Assembly (NCBI GenBank): GCA_014238325.1
Contig: JABABH010000061.1
Span: forward strand, 1 to 9,795
Reading direction: 5' to 3'
Origin: Coxiellaceae bacterium
Lineage (GTDB): Bacteria; Pseudomonadota; Gammaproteobacteria; Coxiellales; Coxiellaceae
DNA: 9,795 bases
Numbering within the stretch: the stretch's first letter is position 1; each line of letters opens with the position of its first letter. This document shows positions 1 through 6,129 of the stretch, one piece after another. Under the pieces are notes generated by a model that made no database searches, was not told where the DNA came from, and saw nothing but the letters and a program-made list of their open reading frames with translations. The translations under genes and the position numbers were made by a program.

Positions 1-150
1 CAAGATTATATTACGGCGCTAGAATATGGGTTACCCCCTACGGCTGGTGAGGGAATTGGGGTTGATCGCTTGGTGATGTTGCTGACGGACAGCGCTTCCA
101 TCCGTGATGTGATTTTATTTCCGCTATTGCGCCCGATAGATGACCTTTAA
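1..150 (+). CDS. lysS: Lysyl-tRNA synthetase, C-terminal end (partial)
   Basis: Only the last 49 codons are present; the frame is open from base 1 and ends with TAA at 148-150. The peptide has the class II aminoacyl-tRNA synthetase motif 3, PPTAGEGIGVDRLVMLL, followed by SIRDVILFPLLRP, the characteristic end of bacterial LysS. Motif 3 supplies the arginine that contacts ATP in the reaction charging tRNA-Lys with lysine in the cytoplasm. The E. coli protein ends almost identically (GIGIDRMVMLF...RDVILFPAMRP), so the identification is firm despite the short fragment. The gene converges with ygfZ, and its last 113 bases are also the antisense strand of the ygfZ 3' end. I see no intrinsic terminator directly after the stop. 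Confidence 0.93.
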   Translation, partial: QDYITALEYGLPPTAGEGIGVDRLVMLLTDSASIRDVILFPLLRPIDDL

Positions 151-997
151 CTTGGAAAGGTAATGGAGTGAGGCTGCTGTTTTCGAATGCTCGGTCTTGG
201 AGGACAGCGAGTACAGGATAGACACCGTTGTTTTCCTCTGCCATAACTATCAGACCGATCGTTTCGTTATCTGTATATTGTATCTCATCGCCTTTCTCCG
301 GCGCACGAGGGCTTTCTATACACGCTTGATATAAATGACGTTTTACTTTTCCTCGATGCTGTGTTCGGGCAATTATTTCTTGTCCTAGATAGCAGCCCTT
401 ATCGAAGCTGATGCCGCCCCATTTCTCAAGATCGATCATCTGCGGGAGCAGCAATCCGCTTGTGTTAGGAGATATCCACACCAAGCCCGACGTTATGTTG
501 AAAGTCTGCCAAGCTTCTGAAGAGAGGCAGGAGTGCTGTTCTGCATAGGTCTGCATCTTCTCCTCTGCATCAGCACTGCAAGCTATGACCCATTGTGAGA
601 GTCGAGTGCGAAAACTTGATACATAGCAGTCAGGATGAGAGGGTGGGTCACATTGATAGCACTCCCAAATAGTCCAACTCGTGGTGGGTGATAACGTGAC
701 TCTTGAGAAATTCGCATATTTTTGTAAATAGTTCATGGTGCGGGTTAGCATGTCTTGGGGTAAGATTAAGTAGTAATCCTCTTGAATTTTCATCACAAAA
801 AAATTAGCCAGGACCCGTCCTTTGATATCACAGCAGGCGCCGAGAGAACCTTGACCTTCGTGAATATGGGTCATATCACAGGTTAATTGCCCTTGCAGAA
901 AGTCTGCAACCCGTGCGCCATGGACTTGAATCGCGTGAAAATGACGGATGGGTGTGATAAATGGAAACTTGGGTTGATTCGGAAAAGGCGTAGCCAT
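38..997 (-). CDS. ygfZ: Folate-binding protein YgfZ (tRNA-modification / Fe-S assembly factor)
   Basis: The 319-aa product resembles the YgfZ/GcvT-like family, cytoplasmic folate-binding proteins that support Fe-S enzymes such as the tRNA methylthiotransferase MiaB. The family signature K-G-C-Y-x-G-Q-E is at residues 200-207 (DKGCYLGQEIIART), with the conserved cysteine at 202. The N-terminal part has the usual FLQGQLTCDM and CDIKGRVLANF stretches (about 33-67). The ATG at 995-997 fits the usual N-terminus, but its ribosome site is weak. The conserved C-terminal barrel seems to finish near residue 285. The remaining ~35 residues (a Ser/Pro/Gln-rich tail) are encoded antisense to the lysS end and look like read-through into the neighbour. 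Length is normal for the family. It is transcribed away from the MFS gene. Confidence 0.92.
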   Translation of the reverse strand: MATPFPNQPKFPFITPIRHFHAIQVHGARVADFLQGQLTCDMTHIHEGQGSLGACCDIKGRVLANFFVMKIQEDYYLILPQDMLTRTMNYLQKYANFSRVTLSPTTSWTIWECYQCDPPSHPDCYVSSFRTRLSQWVIACSADAEEKMQTYAEQHSCLSSEAWQTFNITSGLVWISPNTSGLLLPQMIDLEKWGGISFDKGCYLGQEIIARTQHRGKVKRHLYQACIESPRAPEKGDEIQYTDNETIGLIVMAEENNGVYPVLAVLQDRAFENSSLTPLPFQVKGHLSGAIAEIKSHHGWKRCPSATSPSDQPQFPHQP

Positions 998-1254
998 AGC
1001 TTATCGTCTTACTGTATGGATGAGGGTGTCAGTATCGCATAAGTAGAAGACAATAAGTAGCGTGGTGTATCCCCCCGCCCTATTGCCTACCTCATCGCCT
1101 CTCAACCTTCCATCGATGGATCGCGTTTGCAATATCTCCCGATATTGCATCAATGCTATATTTTTAGGAAGAATAAGCCAATTTTCTTTATACAGCAGCT
1201 TTTATATCGGTCACTATTGTGTACAATAGCCTGCTTGTCATGGGGTCTACTTGT

Positions 1255-1405
1255 GCGAGCGGTATACCTTGGTTTTGATGGCTGGCGAAAAATAAATGTT
1301 CGCTCAGCCACTTAAGGAGACAATCGCGGTTGTCCCCTTAAGAATCCCCATCGCGATGAGTCACTTCAAGTGCATGCTTCGCATCTTGAAGTGGCATGGG
1401 TATAT
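1255..1405 (+). repeat. Dispersed structured repeat, copy 1 (~151 bp)
   Basis: This stretch aligns without gaps to 9269-9419 with about 10 mismatches in 151 bases (~93%), in the same orientation. It has two internal inverted repeats. The first is CTTAAGGAGACAA / TTGTCCCCTTAAG around a TCGCGG loop (1312-1343, 12 of 13 pairs). The second is CACTTCAAG / CTTGAAGTG, enclosing ATGC-TTC-GCAT (about 1362-1393). GCCACTT at 1307-1313 can also pair with AAGTGGC at 1389-1395. The element encodes no transposase. Its size and structure suit a REP/MITE-like non-autonomous element. It lies between two housekeeping genes. Confidence 0.85.
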
Positions 1406-1429
1406 TGCAGATACGAGTGCAGATACGAG
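1406..1429 (+). repeat. Perfect 12-bp tandem duplication
   Basis: TGCAGATACGAG occurs twice in direct succession, at 1406-1417 and 1418-1429. It starts at the base after the right end of repeat copy 1. It could be replication slippage or a duplication linked to the repeat; copy 2 at 9419 has no equivalent. Confidence 0.85.
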
Positions 1430-1450
1430 CAAGTGATCTTGCACATGTTC

Positions 1451-1456
1451 TATAAT
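1451..1456 (+). promoter_or_regulatory. Likely -10 box of the MFS gene
   Basis: A perfect TATAAT lies 62 bases before the GTG start. No good -35 hexamer is found 16-18 bases upstream (that position falls in the tandem duplication and the GCAAG palindrome), so strength and use are uncertain. The box overlaps the small palindrome ATGATCAT at 1455-1462. Confidence 0.4.
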
Positions 1457-1518
1457 GATCATGTATATTTACTAATGGTGGGTTGCGCTGCCATGCCGAT
1501 TAGCTCATAGAGGGTGCT

Positions 1519-2808
1519 GTGTTGAATCAACCATCTGATCGTCACGTTATGCCATCATTGCTCTGGCCTTGGGCTATGTGGTGGGTGGCCGTGCTTTTTG
1601 TGTTGCTCCAATTTTTATTGCAGCTCTCCTCCGGTGCGATTGCGAATGATTTAATGAGTAGCTTTTCCCTGAGTGCCTTGGGTGTGAGTGCTTTAGTGAG
1701 CACCTACTACTATGCTTATGTGGTTTTACAGATACCGGTTGGAATATTATTTGATCGCTTTGGTGTGCGGTTATTGCTATCCATGGCGGCGTTAGTTTGT
1801 GCATTGGGATGTTTTTTGTTTAGTACGACTCACCTGCTATGGGTCGCTATTCTAGGGCGTGTATTCATGGGGGCTGGCGCCTCCTTTGCTTTTGTTGGTG
1901 CTATGGATATCACGGCCCAATACTTTCCCTTACATCGATTTTCAACGATGGTTGCGGGTATTGAAGCCGTGGGTATGCTCGGTGTTGTTTTGGGAACCTC
2001 GTATGTATCCCTCTTAGTCCAGCAATGCGGTTGGCGCACAGTCTTATTCGGTGTAGCTTGTTTATTGGTCGTGACAGCAGGGCTCATTTTTTTTATTGTT
2101 CGGAGCACTCCTTTGTCATCACGATTTTCTTCTAAGTCTATCGGTGTGCTGCATGAGTTAAGCCTATTACTGAAGCATTCGACCATGTGGATGATTGCTT
2201 TATATTCAGGTTTAATGTTTTCGGTCGTCACCACCTTTGTAGCCTTATGGGGGGTGCCTTATATGGCCTTATTCCATCATATAAGTTTGTCTTTTTCCAC
2301 GTTTCTATGTGATTTGGTTTTAATTGGGGTAGCGATGGGCGCACCCTTTTGGGGTTGGCTAGACCGTAAAGTACCACACCGTCGTCTGATTTTAAATCTT
2401 TGTGCGAATACGACAGGTTTATTATTATTATTGATTATTTATAGTCATGCCATCTCTATGGTGACGCTTATGTGCATGATGTTTTTATTAGGTATTTTCT
2501 GTAGTGTTTATATTATTCCCTTTACTATGGCAACCGAAATTATGCCCTTACATTGCCGAGGCAGTAGTTTGGGGTTTGTCAATATGGTATCGGTAGGTGT
2601 GGCACCGTTGCTATTGCCCTTATTAGGATTATTGATTGATCTTGCGCATCGTTTTCATGGCACCGTGCATCGTACGGTCTATGATTACCAAATGGGTTTG
2701 TTAGTCTTACCACTGGTATTGATCCTATCAGGTATGATGACGATTTGGATGCCTGTGAAGGCAGACCCTGAAGCGATACAAAAAACGACGGAACCGAGTC
2801 AAGCCTAA
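1519..2808 (+). CDS. Major facilitator superfamily transporter
   Basis: The 429-aa very hydrophobic protein has about 12 membrane helices, the normal MFS size, and should sit in the inner membrane. The loop after helix 2 carries motif A as GILFDRFGVRLLL (residues 75-87), and a weaker second-half version is GWLDRKVPHRRL (279-290). GRVFMGAGASF (113-123) fits helix 4, and the GIEAVGMLGVVLG region fits helix 5. The substrate cannot be read from sequence. The general look is that of MFS permeases such as the Pht/Fpt phagosomal nutrient transporters of intracellular Gammaproteobacteria, but this is a resemblance, not an assignment. AGAGGG (1509-1514) lies 4 bases before GTG 1519 and 7 before TTG 1522, so TTG may be the true start. 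Its position just before the pantothenate operon allows a role in pathway-related uptake, but it has its own terminator and promoter. Confidence 0.85.
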   Translation: MLNQPSDRHVMPSLLWPWAMWWVAVLFVLLQFLLQLSSGAIANDLMSSFSLSALGVSALVSTYYYAYVVLQIPVGILFDRFGVRLLLSMAALVCALGCFLFSTTHLLWVAILGRVFMGAGASFAFVGAMDITAQYFPLHRFSTMVAGIEAVGMLGVVLGTSYVSLLVQQCGWRTVLFGVACLLVVTAGLIFFIVRSTPLSSRFSSKSIGVLHELSLLLKHSTMWMIALYSGLMFSVVTTFVALWGVPYMALFHHISLSFSTFLCDLVLIGVAMGAPFWGWLDRKVPHRRLILNLCANTTGLLLLLIIYSHAISMVTLMCMMFLLGIFCSVYIIPFTMATEIMPLHCRGSSLGFVNMVSVGVAPLLLPLLGLLIDLAHRFHGTVHRTVYDYQMGLLVLPLVLILSGMMTIWMPVKADPEAIQKTTEPSQA

Positions 2809-2828
2809 AATCTACGGATTCGGTTTTT
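2792..2828 (+). terminator. Probable intrinsic terminator of the MFS gene
   Basis: AACCGAGTC (2792-2800) can pair with GATTCGGTT (2817-2825), giving 9 pairs including one G-U wobble, around a 16-base loop. A T-run follows at 2824-2828. The left arm lies in the last codons of the transporter gene and the stop codon is in the loop. The large loop makes it weaker than a textbook terminator. Confidence 0.5.
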
Positions 2829-2845
2829 GCTTAAGTTTTTTCTTA

Positions 2846-2874
2846 CTTGCATCCTTTAAGCTAAGTCATATAAT
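2846..2874 (+). promoter_or_regulatory. Promoter of the panG-panB-panC-coaX operon
   Basis: A perfect TATAAT is at 2869-2874. The best -35 match is weak (CTTGCA at 2846-2851 with a 17-base spacer, or TTGCAT at 2847-2852 with 16). Transcription would start near 2881, leaving a leader of roughly 115 bases before the chosen panG start. Confidence 0.55.
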
Positions 2875-2890
2875 ACTTGTGTGGAGTAAG

Positions 2891-2908
2891 GCTAGCGGTA
2901 GCGCTAGC
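2891..2908 (+). promoter_or_regulatory. Leader hairpin before panG
   Basis: GCTAGCG (2891-2897), loop GTAG, and CGCTAGC (2902-2908) form a perfect 7-bp stem just downstream of the predicted transcription start. A run of six T follows after 7 bases (2916-2921). A possible 8-codon frame, MPLFSQLF, starts at ATG 2909 and ends with TAG at 2933-2935. The hairpin could be an attenuator, an mRNA-stabilising 5' structure or an operator; none is proven. Confidence 0.45.
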
Positions 2909-2994
2909 ATGCCACTTTTTTCGCAGCTATTTTAGTGAATGCTGAGAGATCATCAGGTTCCTCAGCTGTTTGTTATTTAAAAGAGGACTTGATC

Positions 2995-3729
2995 GTGAGA
3001 CAGGTACCCCAATATGTGATCATTGGCGATGGTTGTATGGCGACGCATATGGCCTGCTATTTCCGTGGACTAGGCTTGAGCTATCAGCAATGGTCTCGTC
3101 GACAGAACGCGCCTGCTGATCTTCAGCGCTTATTAGTGGTATCGACGCATGTGCTGTTACTTATTCGAGATGATGCTATCGAAGATTTTGTCCGTCAATA
3201 CGATAAACCCGAGCATCAGCATCTTTTATGGATACATTATTCAGGTAGCTTAGTCTCTCAAGCTGCGGTAGGGGCCCATCCTTTGTGCACCTTCCCGCCT
3301 ACCCAGCTTTATAGTGTGGATGAATATAAGAAAATTCCATTTATGGTGGGAGGTACGGGACGAGCTTGGGAAGAGTTATTTCCGGGCTTACCTAATCCGC
3401 ATTATAGCATTGCCGATCAAGACCGGGCTTATTATCATGCATTGTGTGTATTAGCCAATAATTTTTCAACCTTGCTATGGCAGAAGTTTTTTAGCGCTAT
3501 GGCAGAAAAATTTTCTGTCAGCAAGACAGATTTAATCCCTTTCCTTCACCATACTTATGAGAATATTGCCACGGCGCCTGATCGGGCATTAACAGGCCCC
3601 TTGAAGCGCAAAGATAGCAGTACAATAGTGCGTGATTTAAGGGCATTAAAGGACGATCCTTTTTATTTAATCTTTGAATCCTTTATACAAATTTTTGCTC
3701 CGGAGATATTAGATAATGAAGCAATATAA
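2995..3729 (+). CDS. panG: PanG-type ketopantoate reductase (Rossmann-like / DUF2520 family)
   Basis: The product (244 aa) should reduce 2-dehydropantoate to pantoate with NAD(P)H, the step done by PanE in many bacteria. It starts with a Rossmann beta strand and nucleotide loop, VIIGDGCMATHMA (residues 8-20). It then shows AHPLCTFPP (94-102), LANNFSTLL (153-161) and LTGPLKRKDSSTI (199-211), typical of the Rossmann-like/DUF2520 proteins to which PanG of Francisella tularensis belongs. It lacks the PanE C-terminal domain pattern. The frame is open upstream to GTG 2935, but GTG 2995 has AGAGGA (2982-2987) seven bases ahead and begins right before the Rossmann fold, so I chose it. It is first in the operon and overlaps panB by 14 bases. 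Family and context agree; the activity itself is inferred. Confidence 0.82.
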   Translation: MRQVPQYVIIGDGCMATHMACYFRGLGLSYQQWSRRQNAPADLQRLLVVSTHVLLLIRDDAIEDFVRQYDKPEHQHLLWIHYSGSLVSQAAVGAHPLCTFPPTQLYSVDEYKKIPFMVGGTGRAWEELFPGLPNPHYSIADQDRAYYHALCVLANNFSTLLWQKFFSAMAEKFSVSKTDLIPFLHHTYENIATAPDRALTGPLKRKDSSTIVRDLRALKDDPFYLIFESFIQIFAPEILDNEAI

Positions 3730-4510
3730 TACCCCTCATTGTTTTGAGAAAAATCGCGATAAAAAAATCGCGATGATTACTGTCTATGATTATACGTCTG
3801 CGTGTATTATCAACAAAACGCACATTGATTGCATTTTAGTGGGGGATAGCGTCGCGATGGTCATGTATGGTTATGACCAGACGCTGCATGCTACTTTAGA
3901 TCATATGCGTTTGCATACAGAAGCTGTGGCTCGTGGTGCTTCGGATAAGTATATTGTCACTGATCTCCCTTTTATGAGCTATCGTAGGTCATCTGCTTAT
4001 ACGATGGAAGCGGTTTACATGTTAATACAAGCTGGGGCTCAAGCGGTTAAATTAGAGGGTGTGGAAGGTAACCATCGAACGATTCAAGATATTATAGAAT
4101 CCGGTGTGCCGGTTATGGGACATATTGGTTTAATGCCGCAACATGTGCATCGTTTAGGGGGGTTTAAAGCTCAAGGATTCAGCGATGCAAATCGTATGAA
4201 GTTATTGCAACAGGCTAAAGAGCTGGATCAGCTAGGTTGTTTTGCTGTGGTATTAGAATGTATTCCAGCATCGCTTGCGATGGAAATTACACAAGCCATT
4301 TCTATTCCGACCATTGGTATAGGTGCCGGACCTCAAACGGATGGGCAAGTCTTAGTATTCCAGGATGTATTGGGCTTGAATCATCATTTTCAGCCTAAAT
4401 TTTTGAAAAGCTATTTAAAGGGAGCAGATTTATTTGAAGCGAGTGTGAATCAATATGTGATAGAAGTGCAAAATAATGTCTTTCCAACTCTGCAACATAC
4501 CTATGGGTGA
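3716..4510 (+). CDS. panB: 3-methyl-2-oxobutanoate hydroxymethyltransferase
   Basis: PanB transfers a hydroxymethyl group from 5,10-methylene-tetrahydrofolate to 2-oxoisovalerate, giving ketopantoate, the first committed step of pantothenate synthesis, in the cytoplasm. The 264-aa length is standard. Visible motifs are LVGDSVAMVM (41-50, metal-binding D44), VTDLPFMSY (81-89, D83), AVKLEG (110-115, K112 and E114), VMGHIGLMPQHVHRLGGF (133-150), catalytic E181 in VLECIPA, and PTIGIGAG with DGQVLVFQDVLGL (198-221). All match the positions of E. coli active-site residues to within one residue. The ATG has GGAG (3702-3705) ten bases upstream and starts inside the end of panG, suggesting translational coupling. 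The stop overlaps the panC start region. Confidence 0.97.
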   Translation: MKQYNTPHCFEKNRDKKIAMITVYDYTSACIINKTHIDCILVGDSVAMVMYGYDQTLHATLDHMRLHTEAVARGASDKYIVTDLPFMSYRRSSAYTMEAVYMLIQAGAQAVKLEGVEGNHRTIQDIIESGVPVMGHIGLMPQHVHRLGGFKAQGFSDANRMKLLQQAKELDQLGCFAVVLECIPASLAMEITQAISIPTIGIGAGPQTDGQVLVFQDVLGLNHHFQPKFLKSYLKGADLFEASVNQYVIEVQNNVFPTLQHTYG

Positions 4511-4518
4511 TGAACAGC

Positions 4519-5331
4519 ATGATGATGATACGTGAACGATCCGTAGTGCAAAGCTTAAAGCATAAGCTTGCTCCCGCTCAATCGATGGGTTTTATACCCA
4601 CGATGGGATGTTTACATGAAGGGCATGCGGAGCTGATTAAGCGATCGGTGCAAGAGAATGATATTACGGTATTGAGTATTTTTGTGAATCCGACGCAATT
4701 TAATGATCCAGCCGATTATCAGCATTATCCCCAGACCCTATCTGCTGATATTCGATGGGCTAAGCAGCTTGGAGTGGATTATCTTTGGTTGCCGACGGAA
4801 AAAGATTTATACCCTGATGGAAACGTTTTATCCTTTGATCTGCGAGATCAAGCTGCTTTGCGTTTCGAAGGTGCTGCGCGTCCTGGGCATTTGAATGGCG
4901 TATTAACGGTTGTCTTAAAGCTATTGCAAGTGGTGCGGCCAACACGTGTCTATTTTGGTGAAAAAGATTACCAGCAATGTCTTGCCGTATCGAGTTTAAT
5001 TAAAAATTTTTTTATACCGGTTGAAATGGTAGTCTGCTCGACTATACGTGATGCCTCGGGCCTGCCCTATAGTTCACGTCATGCTCGCCTATCCATACAG
5101 GGTAAGGCATTAGCAAAAGAAGCTGCTGGCCTGCTTCATCAACTCACGTCACCTGACGTGCGGCTGGTTCGCCAGCAATTAGAAACTCGAGGGATTCTGG
5201 TGGATTATTTAGAAGTTGAAAATTGTCGATGTTTTGTAGCTTTTTATATTGAGAATATTCGGCTGATCGATAATTTTATGTTATCTGCAGATGCAGACCT
5301 CCAGGTATCGCAAGCAGGGGGCCATGGATGA
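4519..5331 (+). CDS. panC: Pantothenate synthetase
   Basis: PanC joins pantoate and beta-alanine using ATP through a pantoyl-adenylate. From ATG 4519 the protein has 270 aa with GFIPTMG (24-30), the nucleotide-binding HEGH (33-36), FVNPTQF (55-61), RFEGAARPGHLNGVLTVV (115-132) and FGEKDYQQ (146-153). The KMSKS-like region reads IRDASGLPYSSRHARLS instead of the usual VRE-DGLA-SSRN-YLS, so it is somewhat divergent. The frame also offers GTG 4507, ATG 4510 and ATG 4525. I prefer 4519 because GGTGA (4506-4510) lies eight bases ahead and the distance to PTMG then matches E. coli PanC. Starts at 4507/4510 would overlap the panB stop directly. It overlaps coaX by 4 bases (ATGA). Confidence 0.95.
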   Translation: MMMIRERSVVQSLKHKLAPAQSMGFIPTMGCLHEGHAELIKRSVQENDITVLSIFVNPTQFNDPADYQHYPQTLSADIRWAKQLGVDYLWLPTEKDLYPDGNVLSFDLRDQAALRFEGAARPGHLNGVLTVVLKLLQVVRPTRVYFGEKDYQQCLAVSSLIKNFFIPVEMVVCSTIRDASGLPYSSRHARLSIQGKALAKEAAGLLHQLTSPDVRLVRQQLETRGILVDYLEVENCRCFVAFYIENIRLIDNFMLSADADLQVSQAGGHG

Positions 5332-6113
5332 TGATTTGCTTAGATATTGGTAATACGCATATCTACGGTGGTGTCTTTCGGCAAGGGGTATTGGTATTTC
5401 GATTTCGATATCCTTCAAAGCAGCCCTGTACTTCAGATGTATTTGGGTTATTTTTAAAAGACGTGCTGCATAAAAACGGATATGCTGCTGAAACCATTCA
5501 GTCGATTGTCTTATGCTCGGTTGTGCCCATACTGGATTATTCCATTGTATCAGCTTGTAAAAAATATTTTTCTATTGTTCCATTAGTATTAAAGCCAGGT
5601 GTAAAAACGGGTTTATCTTTGCGGATTCATAATCCTGCAGAGTTAGGTGCTGATCGTATTGCTAATGCAGTCGCTGCGATTTCAGCTTTTCCCAAGCGTC
5701 ATATTATCATCGTGGATTTTGGTACAGCGACGACTCTATGTGCGATCTCCCGAGCACAAGAATATTTAGGGGGGGCAATTTTGCCGGGTATGAAGGTGTC
5801 TATGGAAGCACTATCCATGCATGCTGCCAAAATATTAGAAGTGGACTTAATCACACCAGAGGCTGCTTTAGGCAAGACCACCGTGACTCAGGTTCAGTCT
5901 GGTCTTTATTATGGTCAGCTAGGCGCGATTGAGAAAATTATTCAACATATTACCCACCAAAGCTTTCCGGATCAAGCACCTGTGTTAGTGGCGACAGGAG
6001 GGTATGCGCATTTATTTCAAGAGGAAGGGTTGTTTTCGGTGCATTGCCCTGACTTAGTTCTGCAAGGTTTGCGTATCATCGGTGAAAAAAATAGTGAGCC
6101 TTCGGTCACTTAG
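5328..6113 (+). CDS. coaX: Type III pantothenate kinase
   Basis: CoaX phosphorylates pantothenate to 4'-phosphopantothenate, the first step of coenzyme A synthesis; the type III enzyme belongs to the ASKHA fold and is usually not feedback-inhibited by CoA. The 261-aa protein shows LDIGNTHIYGGVF (5-17, phosphate-binding loop), LGADRIANAVAA (106-117, catalytic D109), VDFGTATTL (129-137), YLGGAILPGM (146-155), SGLYYGQLGAIE (191-202) and the closing DLVLQGL (242-248). ATG 5328 overlaps the panC stop by 4 bases and is preceded by AGGGGG (5316-5321); a second ATG follows directly at 5331. It ends the operon, so the same transcript makes pantothenate and commits it to CoA. The last ten codons also form the terminator of the opposite gene. 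Confidence 0.96.
   Translation: MMICLDIGNTHIYGGVFRQGVLVFRFRYPSKQPCTSDVFGLFLKDVLHKNGYAAETIQSIVLCSVVPILDYSIVSACKKYFSIVPLVLKPGVKTGLSLRIHNPAELGADRIANAVAAISAFPKRHIIIVDFGTATTLCAISRAQEYLGGAILPGMKVSMEALSMHAAKILEVDLITPEAALGKTTVTQVQSGLYYGQLGAIEKIIQHITHQSFPDQAPVLVATGGYAHLFQEEGLFSVHCPDLVLQGLRIIGEKNSEPSVT
6085..6110 (-). terminator. Intrinsic terminator of the outer-membrane protein gene
   Basis: Read on the minus strand, AGTGACC (6110-6104), loop GAA, and GG-C-TCACT (down to 6093) form a 7-bp stem with one bulged base. Seven T follow after one A (6091-6085). It sits 20 bases past the stop of the minus-strand gene. The whole structure lies within the coding end of coaX. Confidence 0.7.
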
Positions 6114-6129
6114 AGCTCATGGTTGAGGG

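Larger units (their letters stand above)
998..1518. other. Intergenic region without a credible gene
   Basis: These 521 bases separate the divergent ygfZ and MFS genes. The only sizeable open frame (TTG at 1127 to TAA at 1315, 62 codons) has no ribosome binding site, and its last third lies inside the dispersed repeat, so I do not call it. The stretch holds repeat copy 1 (1255-1405), a 12-bp tandem duplication (1406-1429), a short palindrome GCAAGTGATCTTGC (1429-1442) and a TATAAT box (1451-1456). I saw no tRNA or other RNA gene in it. Confidence 0.6.

Noticed and set aside
1127..1315. 62-codon open frame on + in the ygfZ-MFS gap
   Set aside because: It starts with TTG without a ribosome site, resembles no known protein, and its last third is repeat copy 1. 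The same frame continues differently in copy 2, so it is probably a chance frame.
1574..2234. Open frames on the minus strand within the MFS gene
   Set aside because: They are antisense shadows of a strongly supported membrane protein and have low-complexity or non-membrane translations with no family resemblance.
2891..2921. The panG leader hairpin as a plain intrinsic terminator of the MFS gene
   Set aside because: The T-run is separated from the stem by 7 bases, the stem is short, and a better candidate lies at the MFS stop codon; an upstream TATAAT suggests it belongs to the next transcript.
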